Numbered from the stretch's first letter, positions 47,864-60,936 are shown. The stretch: 64,000 nucleotides of DNA from Deinandra increscens subsp. villosa (GCA_039602395.1 JBCNJP010000018.1:372001-436000); one strand, 5' to 3'. A program made the numbers and translations. The notes: a model not told the origin generated them from the sequence alone.

Positions 47864-48135
47864 GATCGAGAAAGACCCCTTGTGTCTTTTCGATCAGCTG
47901 TCTCCTTTCGGAAAGTCCCTGTTTGTGACTTTTCGATCAGCCGTTCCCCAATCGAGAAGTCCCCTTTGTGACTTCCCGATCAGTCATTTTGATCGGAAAG
48001 TCCCCCTATGACTTTTTGATCAGCTTCTCGGTTCAATCGAAAAGTCCCCTCTGAGACTTTTCGATCCACCCCTGCTTTTCAATTGAGAAGTATGTTTTTC
48101 GACCAAGATCCTGTACGATCGAAAAGTGCTTTTCG
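47864..48135 (+). repeat. Array of RNA-type hairpins in the leader of element C
   Basis: At least five units of about 30 bases carry complementary arms of the form GATCGAAAAGTC and GACTTTTCGATC around a CCCCTxTGT loop: 47864-47895, 47906-47938, 47950-47980, 47991-48020 and 48036-48065. A compact sixth (GATCGAAAAG / CTTTTCGA) is at 48117-48134. Arm changes are often matched on the other side, or wobble-compatible. The array lies between PBS and gag, where packaging or dimerisation signals usually sit. Confidence 0.75.
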
Positions 48136-48208
48136 ACCCAGCCAACCACTTTTCGACCCAACCTCTTTTTGATCGAAGACTTATTATTCATCTCTCAGTT
48201 TGTTTTCG

Positions 48209-49480
48209 ATGGCATTCGATATGTCAAACCTGTCAAGTGCAACCTTGGAGATAGACGCAAAGATCGGAACCAACGCCAGACCACCTCGACTGATGTCTGG
48301 AAAAGATTTCATGAGCTGGAAATACCGTTTTGTGAACTACGTAAACTATAATGATCCCAAGATCATGCGATCCGTTGAGGTGGGAGACTATGTTTCAAAA
48401 ACAACTCCTGCAGCTGGTCAGGAGGCGCAACCCAAGGAAAAGGAGACTGGCTTGAAGAAGATTAGGAAAAGGTAGAACGCGACAGAAAGGCCTTGGCTGT
48501 GTTGACCATGGCCTTATCCCCGAGGTAGCCGAAGCCTTCAAGGAATACAAATCTGACAAGACACTCTGGGATGCTCTAGTTGCTGCCTATGAAGGAAATG
48601 ACGACATGAAAGAATCCCGAAGGGAAAATCTCAGGGAGCAATTCAATGAATTCAACTATATAACTGGTGAAAACATTGAGACCCAGCTTCAGCATTTTAT
48701 CAAGATTGTGACAGGTATGAAAGATGCTGGGGTCACCTACACACAGGTGGAGGTAAACAAGAAGCTGGTGAACTCACTTCCACCTAATTGGGATAGTACC
48801 ATCGAGTTGATAGAGAAGACGGTGGAAATGAATACTTCACCACTGTGTGAGCTTGTGTCAACCATTAGAGCTTATGAAGAGAAGAAGCAGAAGAGGGCCA
48901 GAAAGTTGGGCAATGGAGTTTTACTGAACCAAGTTAATCAAGCTTTTATCTCACAACCAGATGCTGGTCCTAGCAACTCACACTCTAATCCGATGGGTTT
49001 TATCTCTCAAGCCACTGGTTCAAGCACATCTGGAACATTAAACCTTATTTCATTAGATGTAAATACTCTAACCAAAAACCCCAGTTTTGCTCTTAGTGTA
49101 GGTATTATGAGTTGCTATCAGGCACTTGTTGCAGGTTCACTTCTACCCACTGACCTAACTCCAGATGATGTTAATCAAGTCAACCCCGAAGATCTGGAGC
49201 ACATGGACATTTCTTATTAGATGGGAATGTCAGCTTTAAGAGCTAAGCAGTTTATGGCCAAGACAGGAAAGAATGATTGGAATGGAGGAAAAGGGATAAA
49301 GCTCAGTTTCAACAAGGCAAACCTCCGGTGCTACACCTGCAATGAATATGGACACTACGCCAGAGAATGCACCAGACCAAAGGTTGAAAGAGATGTCAGA
49401 GTTGCTGGTGAAAGGCATGAAGGTACAAGTAAGGATGCTGGGAAGAATGATAGGGAACTAGTGGTGCAGCACACACCAGG
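48209..49480 (+). pseudogene. Gag of element C, N-terminal part, frameshifted
   Basis: Starts MAFDMSNLSS at 48209. The UBN2/DUF4219-type Gag (SGKDFMSWKYRFVNYV ... LWDALVAAYEG ... LREQFNEFNYITGENI) continues in another frame after about 48470. The zinc knuckle CYTCNEYGHYAREC lies near 49330-49372, after a stop at 49218-49220. Element D interrupts the frame at 49486, and the sequence resumes at 54930. Non-functional as it stands. Confidence 0.85.
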
Positions 49481-49485
49481 ATATG

Positions 49486-49983
49486 TGTTAAAATATAGAA
49501 CAATTTTATTTTTTCTTAATTCTTCCTCGTATTAATTGTTTAATTTGATTTATTTCTATTGTGTTTGGAATGCTTGACTGGACCTACTGGGCTGCTGGAT
49601 TGAAAATTGGAACTGGGCTTGCTGTTGTTGGGCTTAGCTTGGATTGGATCAAGGAGCTGGATTGATGGATATTATATCAGTTAGTGAAAGGCAATTAGGG
49701 TTCATCTTTCTCATTTGTTTCTCTAGAGAAATTCATCACGTTTTTCGTTTTTCGTCTTTCTCATCGAATTTGTTCTAGGGTTTCTATATTGTTCATAGTC
49801 GTGTATGGACTTTATACATTTTAGAGCGTAGGTTTTGTTGAGTGTCTTGCAGTCATCGTGTTGATGATCTGTTTCTGAGAGATTGTGAGGAGATTTTTTG
49901 GTTTTCCGTCTTTATATTCAGATTCTGGGTTTGATCTTCTTGGTTTTGGGATTATTACAGTGTTGATTGAGTGTTTTCTGACA
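49486..49983 (+). repeat. 5' LTR of element D
   Basis: TGTTAAAATATAG to TTTTCTGACA, abutting the PBS. Same sequence at 54426-54924 with about 98 percent identity by eye. Confidence 0.9.
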
Positions 49984-52900
49984 TGGTATCAGAGCACTTA
50001 GGGTTCTGATCGAGTATATGTTCGATTCTGGTGTTTCCGCTTGACTACTGATCTCTGAGATCGAGTTGAACACTCAATCCAAAACTTGTTCCGGTTCAAG
50101 AGTGGTTTGGCAGTTAGGGTTCTTCTGGTTGAACTATGGTGTCTGAATCTTGGCTATGACGTGGCGATTCATTGCTGAACGGTTCTAATTTTGAAGGTTC
50201 AGCTCTCATCTGCGATTGAAACCCTAACACCGAGAAAGGTGTCTTGAATTTTCTGGTCGTCATCAAGGTAGAGGACGATGCCGTTCGATTTCTTCTCGGG
50301 GAAACTGTTTGTATTATCGGAATCTATAATCATTGACAGAGCATTGAGGAAGAATGTTTGTGCGAAGAAATCGGCTATAGTGGCCGGTGAAATGTATACA
50401 AGGAAAAGAACTGAAGAAGGAAACAAGAATGGAGTATGGAGAATAAATCGGCAGCATCTGCCTAAATTGGGTGAGATCTATCCATCTTCTTTATTTTTCC
50501 GTTTCATTAATTTTTCTTGATTGGGCCTTAAATCTCGTCTACATCATATTAGTCTAATATTCCTATGTTTTAATTTAAATCAATACCTCATGCTATTTTC
50601 GATTAATAAGCATATGTGTCGTGTCTTGTGTTTTGTGCTTAAATTGTCACCTTGTGTAGCCTAAATACTAGTTCTGATCAATATTGTTGTATTTTTATCA
50701 CCTGGTTGGGGTTTTTAGTCTTGCTCTAATCTTTTGGTTTTGAATAGTATGACTTCAAATTGTTGATCGGTGTGGTTACCATTGTTATACTATTCTTGTA
50801 TTGTAATATGAAGTCATTCTTTTGTAATTGTTTGTCTTGAATATAACTTTTTTTCTCTTCAAAAACTGATGTTTATTACTTGATTGAAAATCTCTCATTC
50901 TTGTCTTGTGTGGATTTCATGCCTTGTTTGTTTGAGAACTCCTTGCTTATTGCATTTAAAACTACCATGACCTCTAGTACGAATTTTAAGAATGTTTTGG
51001 TTGTTTTTGTTGTCTTTGGGTGTGAATCTTGTCCATAAGCATGACTGTTTTTTCATTTAGGCTCTTGTTCTTATAAGTGTAACTATGGACAATCGTTTCT
51101 TGTGGTTAAAGAACACTGTCTTTGTTAAATTGAAAATCATGAAATTGTATTTAAAGCCCACACCACAATGCTAGTAAAACTGTTTCCGTGTTTACATCAA
51201 CGGTTAAGATTTTTTCAACATATTCTTGTTTAAACCATACAAATCTTCCAACTTCTATAAAAAGAAAAGGCTTTGTTTCATCGGTGCTGGTTTTTTTGTG
51301 GTGCAAATCTATTATGTATTTGCAATTTTTTTCGTAATATTAGGCTGCTTACATTCTTTATTTGCCTTAAATGTGTACATTGTTCAAGATTAAGCGATTA
51401 TATTGTTTGGTTCTGTTTTTTAATCCTTAAATTCCAAGTACACTAAATTCAAATGAATGTAATTGGTCTAACTAATGAATTAACGTGTTGAATTATAGAG
51501 CGAAAAGATGTAATCCTTTTGTTTTGCTAGCACGTTGTTTGGTCTCATGGTGGGTTATTAGGTTTCGTGTCTTGTGTATAATCTTGTTGTCGGGTTTGTC
51601 AGACTGTGTGGTTCGTGCATTCTAACCTGTCGTTTTGTCAAGATTAGTCATTTGAATTTCTTACAGCCTTGTGTGTTTCTCTCGTGTGAGAGGTATTTTT
51701 CTGGTTTGCATATCGTGTGATTTTGTGTTAGATCAGTGTTTTTTGTTTGGCTGTGTGGTTCATGTCTTTACCAGTTGTATTTCAAGATTGTTCTTGAAAT
51801 TTTGTGACAGCCTTGTTGTGGTCTTCTATTGTTGAATCATGTGATCTTTATATAATAGAAGTTATTGTTGGCTGTGATTTGTTGTCTGATAGGATCTTGT
51901 GATTCTTATATCATCATATTTGTTTGAATTTTTGTGATTCTGTCTGTTGCATTGTGTTCTTGTAAAGTCATAAAAGTTTTTGAGTTAATCAAATTAGTCT
52001 TTAAATTCTTTACAAAGGTTCTCACATGCTTCTAATTTTTCAGACGTAGAATCTTGTGATTCAGTTTTTTGATTGTTCAATATTTTGTAAAGTTGTAAAA
52101 TTTCTTTTGATAAAAATCAAATGAGTCATCATGTTTTTACAACTTGAGTTTATATTGATCCAATTATTTTTCAGACGTAAAAGTCATATGTCTTTTGTCC
52201 GTTGTTGTCAGATAAGTATCTGATATTGTTAAAGAATTATGTGATTCTTTGTTAATCGGAATATGTGGTCTTACTTGGTTACTTCTCTGTTATAGAAAGT
52301 TCTTAGTTTTTTACATGGTTTTTTTCACATGTTCTAAATTACATAGAGGTTTGTGCCTCGTGGTTCTGACACGTATGTTTGTGGTAGTGTTTCTTTGAAT
52401 CTTGTGGTTCAAATTACCAAACATGTGCCTTGAATCTTGTTATGTGGTTACATAACGTTTTGTGACTTCTTGTTTTACCAGATCTGTTTCTGGTATTGTT
52501 ATTGAATCATGTGATTCATTGATTATCGGTTATGTTCTGATTTATTGTTTGAATTGTGTAATTCATTTAGTAATTGGAATATATTTTCTGATTTTGGTAC
52601 GTTATTGACATATGATTTTATATTTGGATGTGAATTTGGAAGTTAATGTTCACTGCTCAAACTCATTAGTATTGTATGTTGAAATCTTGAAGATTTTTGT
52701 TTCATCATCCTTTCGTCTATATTCTTCACCATTCTAGGGTTCATGTTCATTTTGTTCTATGAGCGTATGTTCCTGTTAGTAGTGAGTTGAAGGATAGTGT
52801 AGATCATTTTGAGAAACCTGTTTGTACAAGATTCGTTCTGATTGCTTTTCATTTGGAATCAGGTAGATCTTGTTTAGGTGGTGCATTCTGGTTTGCAAAT

Positions 52901-54425
52901 TTTGTTATGATCTTGACAGTTTTGTTTTTAAACATGGTTTTGAAATATTTGCTATACCTTCATGCCATTACATGTTACTTTGAATGTTGTGTGGCTGTGC
53001 TATGTGGTATTGTTTGTGTACTTCCTCTGTTAATAATTGATGTCATTTGTGATTATGATTCTACTTCTATAACTATGATTCGAAAGATATTATTGATAAG
53101 CACTTTTATTGCTTGCATAATATGTGTGCACATTGCTTGTTTTTGGTAAAATGTACTTTTGTATGTGATGTTAGTATGGTTTGTTTTTTGAAACATCTAC
53201 TTGAAAGCCATGTGATATTGTGCTTCATCAAATGTGTATCTAATTTTGTTATACAATCGTATGATATTATGTTAATTGATATATGATATGATTGGTCTTG
53301 TCTGTGGTGATTACCTTGATTGAAAAAAAGAAAAAAATGATAGTGTTTTATGGCTTGAGGTATATCTTGATTGTGTTCTTTCCTACTAATTGTTTCTCTT
53401 TGTCTTAACTGGAATTGGAAATTATGTAAAGACTCTTGATTAATTCCAAGCTACAACTCTATCTTGTCTTTTAGACGATGATTTTTTCTTTTCTAGAATA
53501 TTGTTGTTGAACTGTATAGTTCTTATCTCTTTCAATCATAATTTGTTTTATGATTGGTTTCCTCCTGGCTTATCAGATTGTTTCTCGGTAGTGGATTTAA
53601 AATCCTTGATCTATTTGATCACGACTGTTTGAAAAATAAAAGGTTTTTTGACTATTTGAAAAATAAAAGGTTTTTTGATAAAGGGTTTTGAGATAATCAA
53701 TTGGCCCTTGACCTGCTGTTTTGGTGTTTGTCTAATTGTTCATCTTTCTGTTATGAAGTCTTGGTGTTAATAAATGGGGATATTAGGAAACCTTCACTAA
53801 TGGGCTATGTCCTGCATTTTTTCATTGTGTTTTACTATTGTATTCTTGGCTGAATATAACTCTTGTGTTGGTATTCTATATCCTTAACAAATTCTGGGTA
53901 GTTGACTATGTGAAAAATGCATACTTGTGTTTTGAAATTGCTCCATAGAACTTCGTGTATATGTAAATATATTTTTAAATGTTTTGTGTTTGCTACGTTG
54001 CTTGGTCGGCTTTATAAAGGGTTGTAGATATATTCACTGCTGGATGACGATATCAATCTGTCATATATGGAAATGGAAATATTTTAATTACAATCTCATG
54101 AAAGTTGTGGTTAATGTCTTCCATTTTTTAATGGCACTTTAAAAATATATGTGTGTTTTTCTGCAGTTCTTAAAATAAATCAAATTTATGATGAACCAAT
54201 TTACTGTTTTGTTTTCACATAGTCTTGTGAAATTGGTTAGATCATCTGTTTTTAAAGTAAAATATGTATCTGGTTTTGAAGTCTGGATTAAGGGTTTTAT
54301 TAAAACTACTGGTGTAACTTTCTAAATCAAATTGTTGTTTTTTATAAAAGGTCTATTGGTTCTATTGTCAGATTCATTGTTTAAAAGATTTTGTTTTAAA
54401 CAATTAATCTGAGGGGGGGGGGGTG

Positions 54426-54924
54426 TGTTAAAAATATAGAACAATTTTATTTTTTCTTAATTCTTCCTTGTATTAATTGTTTAATTTGATTTATTTCTAT
54501 TGTGTTTGGAATGCTTGACTAGACCTACTAGGCTGCTGGATTGAAAATTGGAACTGGGCTTGCTGTTGTTGGGCTTAGCTTGGATTGGATCAAGGAGCTG
54601 GATTGATGGATATTATATCAGAAAGTGAAAGGCAATTAGGGTTCATCTTTCTCATTTGTTTCTCTGGAGAAATTCATCACGTTTTTCGTTTTTCGTCTTT
54701 CTCATCGAATTTGTTCTAGGGTTTCTATATTGTTCATAGTCGTGTATGGACTTTATACATTTTAGAGCGTAGGTTTTGTTGAGTGTCTTGCAGTCATCGT
54801 GTTGATGATCTGTTTCTGAGAGATTGTGAGGAGATTTTTTGGTTTTCCGTCTTTATATTCAGATTCTGGGTTTGATCTTCTTGGTTTTAGGATTATTAAA
54901 GTGTTGATTGAGTGTTTTCTGACA
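54426..54924 (+). repeat. 3' LTR of element D
   Basis: 499 bp with one extra A near the start relative to the 5' copy. Preceded by a run of about ten G. Confidence 0.9.
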
Positions 54925-54929
54925 ATATG

Positions 54930-56397
54930 ATTGGACTACTCAAGTGGAAGATCTGAGTCTAACACTTGATCATGTGGATCTCCTTGCTGAAGAATGAGTA
55001 GAGAAGGAAGATGCTGTAATCTGTCACCATGCCTTCATGGCAGACATCACTCCAGGTTCTCAAGCCAGCACAAGCAGTCATGAGCTATGCTCAAAGTATA
55101 CATGTCAATCTGTGTTTAATGAATGTAAAGATTGGAACGAAAGTTCACCAATGAAGCCCTAAATCATGAGTCAATTGCTAGAGATCTTAGGGAATGCATA
55201 AATCAAAGTAGGATATTTGGAGAAAAACTAGAAGCTGCTAAGTTAGACATAAAAAATCTTCAAATTCAAGTTAGTAATAGAAGTACTTATCTTAGTATTG
55301 CAAACTCAAAAGTTGAAACATTAACGAAGGAGGTAGAGGAACTCAAAGCCAGATTAGGATCATCACAAAATAAAATTGATCGTAATGATAAAATTGTGTT
55401 TGAAATGATGAAGGCTAGTTCTCTCTTTTATAACACCGATGCCCGAATGCGACATCTCAAAGCCAACTCTGGTTTGGGTCTCGGTACTGAGGTAAAGGAT
55501 GAAACATCCACACATACTGTACCAATGCCATTGATGCATGAAATGATCTAAGATCATGAAATATTAAAGACCACTTTAGAGGTTAAGACTGATATTGATA
55601 GAAAACTTGATGCTTGTCCAATTAAAATATATGCTCCTGTTTCTAACACTACTAACAATTCTACTTGTTGTGCAGATAAAGGTAATAAAGAAGAAGGGGT
55701 AGTGGCTAGCAAGGAGTCTTCTAAGAGTTCCAATTATAATGATTTTTACAAAAATTTCGATTTTGAAAAACTTGAATCATATGTTCAGTCTGAGTCTAAA
55801 CCATTAGATTCTGTTTATTTGGAAAAACTTCTGAGTGTGGTGTGTTTAATGTTGGTAAATGTGATGCAAAACCTATGAAACCCTTAAGGACCGTTAGGAT
55901 GTTGAGAAGGGGTAAGGGACCACAGGTTGCTGGTCCTAAACCCACATATGGTGCTACAATTGGTGTGAAATTTTGTGAAAAGAAGACTAATAACCCTGTT
56001 CAAAATGTGCAGAAAGTACGGGACAACAGACCCCACAACTTTGTCTCGTACCCTGAAGTTAATTCTGCATATGACCAGTTTAAGCCGATACAGCGGGAGT
56101 ACATCTTGACCACTAAGCTAAATGGTAAAACCTGTTGGATACACAAAGTTTCTTCAAAACCGACTTGGATATCCACCGGGCGTAACCAACCACAGGCTCC
56201 CGCATATCCTAAAAAGCAGTCTTGTCATGTGTGTGGTAACCCTTGACACGTGTCGAAGAACTGCTTGCACCGCCCATATCAGCCTTATTATCCACAGAAG
56301 GCTGTACAGAAGCATGTCCCAAAAGCACAAACGTATGCTCGACCAACACAGAGGACTGCACCTTCAAACCCAAAGGTGCAACAAGCAGTACCCCAAC
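54930..56397 (+). pseudogene. Gag of element C, C-terminal part
   Basis: Resumes after D. 55132-55551 gives a Lys/Glu/Leu-rich helix with heptad-like hydrophobics, a probable coiled coil for Gag assembly. A second knuckle, CHVCGNP followed by a stop then HVSKNC, lies at about 56222-56264; the stop replaces the usual Gly codon. Several other stops and frame changes (for example TAA 55549-55551) make it non-functional. The hAT-type MITE cuts in at 56398, and the tail resumes at 57155. Confidence 0.7.
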
Positions 56398-57146
56398 TAG
56401 GGGTGTTCATCGAATCGAATTCGATTTATTCGAATTGTTCGAATCGAATTATTCGAATTTTGAATTTCTAAAACCAAATTCGAATTCGATTAAAACCAGT
56501 CGAATGCGAATCGAATAATCATAGTCGAATTCGAATCGATTTCGAATTTATTCGAATAAGTTCGAATAAGAGAAATCTTTAGTTTCATAATATTAACTTT
56601 TCAATAACTTTTTTATAACAATCCAATAATAACTTTAAAATAGTTTCAAACATATCCAAAACGATAGGTACCAAACAATTCCGAGGCGATAATAGAATTA
56701 ACGGAAAACAAGTACAATAACTAATTAAAAAAACCAAAACAACAAGCCAAAGTCAAGCAAACGACAGCTCCAAATAAGCAAAAAATAAGCTAAGCGAACA
56801 ACCAAAATACATCTTCCAAAGAATACTAAACTGGGCTTATGTTAAATGTGAGCCCAATAACACTAAAATATTGATATATAATTTACGTAATATATATATA
56901 TATATATATAATTATATATATATGAAATATACAAAAAAATATATATTTATATCTTAATCGAATTATTCGAATCGAATCGAATTTGGAAAATCAAATTCGA
57001 ATTCGATTCGAATTCGACTTAATTAATCGAATCGAATTAGGATTTGATTCGAATAAATCGCATATGAAATTCAAATTTCTTATTCGAATTCGAATCGAGT
57101 CAAATTTCGAATTATTCGAACGGGATTCGAATAATGAACACCCCTA
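56398..57146. mobile_element. hAT-type MITE inserted in element C
   Basis: Perfect terminal TAGGGGTGTTCAT / ATGAACACCCCTA. Flanks ACCCCAAC (56390-56397) and ATCCCAAC (57147-57154) are an 8-bp TSD with one mismatch. Subterminal parts are packed with TTCGAATCGAATT motifs in both orientations, and an AT repeat lies near 56888-56912. No transposase. The same TIR type is seen at 23138 and 26105. Confidence 0.85.
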
Positions 57147-57154
57147 ATCCCAAC

Positions 57155-57890
57155 ACCCAAGGGTACTCAAAGTGATTCAAAAGCCCAAATCACCTAAACA
57201 AGAATCAAAACTTGTGAAAAGTAAAGTGAGTCAAAATGCTAAACAATCTACAAAGCATTCTAAGATTTTTCCTAAGCCTGCTTAGGTCCCAAAAAATGTC
57301 AAACCTTCAAAATCTGGTTCTCACCCAAAGCAGGATACTTTTCAAAACTTTCCTATTCATCAAAAACCAGTAGAAGTCTCAAAATCAACCAACTGGTGGG
57401 ACGATGATAGGTGGAATGTTTCAAAGGTGGTGAACCTATCCTTTAAGCCTACTGGGGTGTACAAAAAACACTCCAAACAATTTCAAGAAATAAAGGTTCA
57501 AAATCATAATAGGAGTCTTTTGGGAAAGAAAATCACCAACCTAGAGATGTCAACAAAAATGACACTCTCAGTCCAACCAAGGCCAAACCAACTTCACCCA
57601 GACCAATTAAGGCCTGGGTACCCAAAACTAACTGATCTCCTTTGAATGCAGGAACAACCAAGGAGCACTGTTAGCAACCTATGGTATGTTGACAGTGGTT
57701 GTTCCAGGCATATGACGGGCAACACTTCTCTTCTACAGGACTTAGAGAAATTTGACGGAGGATATGTGTCATTCGTCAGAGGAGTAGGAGGTTTTACCAG
57801 TCTGAAAGGAACAGTCCGAAATGGATGTCTCAGCTTCCACGACGTCAATTATGTCGAGCAGTTCAAACACAGCTAGTTAAGTGTTTCACA
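57155..57890 (+). pseudogene. Gag tail and protease of element C
   Basis: After the MITE a Lys/Ser/Pro-rich Gag tail leads to the aspartic protease LWYVDSGCSRHMTG (about 57679-57720), followed by a typical copia protease stretch to 57876. A TGA at 57643-57645 separates Gag tail and protease, and a TAG follows at 57874-57876. The active-site Asp-Ser-Gly is intact, but the frame is broken. Confidence 0.8.
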
Positions 57891-58086
57891 AATATGTGAT
57901 CGGGAGTATCCGGTTCTCTTCAACAACAAGGAATGTCTCATTCTCAAACCTGGATACTCCATACCTGACGATAGGGTGTTAATGCGAACACCAAGATATG
58001 GTAACTCCTATGTTCTTAACATGTAGAAACCCCCCACGACTGAGGTGGCATGTCTTCTCTCCAAAACTGCTGAGAACCATGCTTAG

Positions 58087-58855
58087 TTGTGGTACAGACG
58101 TTTGGGTCATATGAACCTGAAGAATTTGAATCGACTTGCTAGAGGAGGGCTTGTCAAAGAGCTTCCTATCAAAGAATTTGTGGTTAGGGAGCAATGTTTA
58201 GCATGTGTTAAGGGGAAGCAGCACAACCGCCCACACAAGCCAAAGGTGTTTAACAGAATCTCATAAGTACTGGAGCTGCTCCACATGGACGTCTTTGGCT
58301 GTCAGTATGCTAAGCCTTAATCGTTGTGCATTCTGTTTAGTTATTACTGATGATTTTTCTCGTTTCACGTGGGTGTTCTTTCTGCCAAAGAAAAGTGATG
58401 TTGCAGGTATATTGATAGCATTCCTCAAGCTTATTGAAAACAAGTTAAAATTGAGGGTGAAGTCAATCAGGAGTGATAACGGGATGGAGTTCAAGAATCG
58501 TATAATTGATGAATTCTATGCTGACAAAGGAATTGAACATCAGTACAGTGCTCCCTACACTCCTCAACAGAATGGCATAGCAGAACGACGCAACAAGACG
58601 TTAATTGAAGCTGCTCGTACAATGTTTTGTGATTCTAAGCTTCCTACCATGTTTTGGGCAGAGGCCATTAACACTGCTTTTTATGTCCAGAACAGGGTTC
58701 TCACCAATAAGTGGCAACAGAAGACCCCTTATGAATTGATCTATCATGACAAACCCAGAATTGGGCACTTTCGGGCTTTTGGGTGTCTTTGCACTGTTTT
58801 AGTAAATATTGATTTACCAAGTTTGCTGCTAAATCTGATGAATGTTATTTTGTAG
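58087..58855 (+). pseudogene. Integrase of element C
   Basis: The GAG-pre-integrase zinc region (LWYRRLGHMNLKNLNRL ... CLACVKGK) starts near 58087. The core follows: LLHMDVFG, then DDFSRFTWVFF, RSDNGMEF and the SAPYTPQQNGIAERRN block with the third acidic residue. Stops near 58083 and 58264, and frame changes near 58210-58320 and 58800, split it. Catalytic residues are still readable. Confidence 0.85.
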
Positions 58856-59250
58856 GTTATTCTGCCAGCTCTGCCTACAGGGTGTTCAACAAAACAATCG
58901 GGATTGTAATGGAGTCTACCAATGTGGATTGGCTTGAAGAAAATCCATCTGATGGTGGAATGGGTCCAGCTCAAGCTTTTGACTATAATCAATTTTTCCT
59001 TCCGCTAGGATTGGAACCAGTCATAGCTGAAGAACTTCTCAAGGACATAATCTCAGGACCTTCATTAACTCATTCCATCACAAAATCTCCGGTCACTGTC
59101 TCTGATGTAGATACAACACCAGCACAGGAAACTGTTGATGCTGGTACTGATAATAAGGCAGAGAACAACCCCGGCTCAGACACTGTTCAATCTCAGTAAA
59201 GTGATGCAGAAGGAGAAACTGCAACAAATGAAGAACCAGACCAAACAAAT

Positions 59251-60183
59251 ATGCCCCCAGAAATACCTGTTCAAGTTGTTGCTGAGTCAAGGATCCATAA
59301 GTATTACCCCTTGGACAATGTCATTGGCCCATTAGCATCTGGGGTGATAACAAGAAGCCAGTCAGGAGACATCAATCACTGCTTGTATTCCTGTTTTATC
59401 TCACAAATTGAACCCCTAAACATTACTATGGCTTTAACATATCCTAGCTGGGTAGAAGCCATGCATGGAGAATTGAATCAATTCTCAAGGCTTCAAGTTT
59501 GGAGACTAGTAGAAAGGCCTTCTGACAAAAAGGTTTTCACAACTCGATGGCTTTACAAGAATAAAAAGGATGACAATGGCATTATTGTCAGAAACAAGGC
59601 CAGGTTAGTGGTTCAAGGGCATAAACAGATCCAAGGAATTGATTATGTTGAAGTTTACACGCCCGTTGCTCGATTAGAGGCAATTAGAGTCTTCTTGGCA
59701 TATGCATCCTACATGAACTTCACTGTCTACCAATTGGACGTGAAAACTGCTTTTCTATATACTGATATGGATGAAGAGGTGTATGTTACTCAGCCTCCAG
59801 GGTTCATCGATGAAGAACACCCTTATTATGTGTACAAGCTAGACAAGGCATTATATGGCTTACACTAGGCCCCTCGGTCGTGGTACAAAACTTTGTCTGA
59901 TCACTTGCTAGCACATGGGTACACAAGAGGAATCGTAGATCAAACGTTCAGAGAGGAGGTTGATAATAACATAATCATGGTACAAGTCTATGTGGATGAC
60001 ATCATCTTCGGGTCCACTAATAAAGACTTGTGTAAAGAGTTTGAGAAGGTGATGCGAACAAAATTTGAGATGAGTCAGATAGGGGAAATTGAATTTTTCC
60101 TTACACTGCAAGTGAAGCAGAGTGACAGAGGGATCCTTATCCACCAAGCCAAATATGTTACATAGATTCTGGAAAAATACAAG
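59251..60183 (+). pseudogene. Reverse transcriptase of element C
   Basis: RVT_2-type RT: W..AMHGELNQFSRLQVW, TRWLYKNKKDDNG, ARLVVQGHKQ, VYTPVARLEAIR, QLDVKTAFL, YVDDIIFGSTN near 59988-60020. Two in-frame TAG codons interrupt it (59866-59868 after KALYGLH, and 60163-60165). The first falls where Gln is usual, so a C-to-T change explains it. Confidence 0.9.
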
Positions 60184-60936
60184 ATGGCAGATTCGAAGCC
60201 TGTCTCCACACCCATGGCGGCCAGGCCTGCACTTACTAGAGATCCAGATGGTCAACTGGTGAGCGAGCACATGTACCGGTCTATGATCGGGTCACTGATG
60301 TATTTGACTGCCAGCCGCCTAGACATCATGCTTGCAGTGTGCCAATGCGCACGATATCATGCTAATCCTAAACTCTCTCATTTATCTGTAGTTAAACGTA
60401 TTTTTAAATATTTAAAGGGTAGGCCAAGGCTGGGCCTCTGGTACCCTAAAGAGTCAGGATTTAACTTGTATGCCTTTACTGACAGTGATTATGGTGGCAA
60501 TGAGCTTCACAAGAAATCCACATCTGCTGGAGCACAATTCTTAGGTGACAGGCTGGTGGCATGGCAAAGTAAGAAGCAGCACACAGTGTCATAATTGACA
60601 GTCGAAGCAGAATATGTGGCTGCATTTGCATTCTGTTCACAGGTGGTATGGTTGCAGCATCAACTAGGAGATTATGGTTTGAATTTCTTTGATACTCCCA
60701 TTTACTGTGATAATAATGTTGCGTTACAAATTGTTAAAAATCCTGTGCAGCATTCTAAAACCAAACACATTGACATAAAAACACATTTCATTCGGGACTG
60801 CTACGAACGCAGACTCATTCACTTGGAACGGGTGCAGTCGGATGACAACGTGTCGGACATGTTCATAAAACCTCTTCCTAGTGCTAATTTTGAAATGTGT
60901 CTCAAAGGCCCCCAGATGATAGCCTTTGATGAGTAA
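60184..60936 (+). pseudogene. RNase H of element C
   Basis: MYRSMIGSLMYLTASRLDIM leads into copia RNase H with YAFTDSDYGG, VAWQSKKQHTVS, a TAA at 60592-60594 and then VEAEYVAA, with C-terminal HIDIKTHFIRD and DMFIKPLP. One stop splits an otherwise complete domain. End of pol at TAA 60934-60936. Confidence 0.9.

Larger units (their letters stand above)
49486..54924 (+). mobile_element. Coding-free LTR retrotransposon D (LARD-like) nested in C
   Basis: LTRs at 49486-49983 (498 bp) and 54426-54924 (499 bp) differ at about eight bases and one indel. The TSD is ATATG (49481-49485, 54925-54929). The PBS, TGGTATCAGAGC, starts at 49984, and a G-run PPT (54411-54423) precedes the 3' LTR. The 4.4-kb interior is T/G-rich and has no gag or pol motif on either strand. 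The longest plus frame (52787-53149) is a hydrophobic 120-codon stretch without recognisable domain. It therefore depends on proteins of another element. Confidence 0.9.

Noticed and set aside
52787..53149. 120-codon hydrophobic frame as a possible envelope-like gene of element D
   Set aside because: No signal peptide pattern, no cysteine or fusion features, ordinary T-rich composition. A T-rich frame readily encodes Phe/Leu/Ile by chance.
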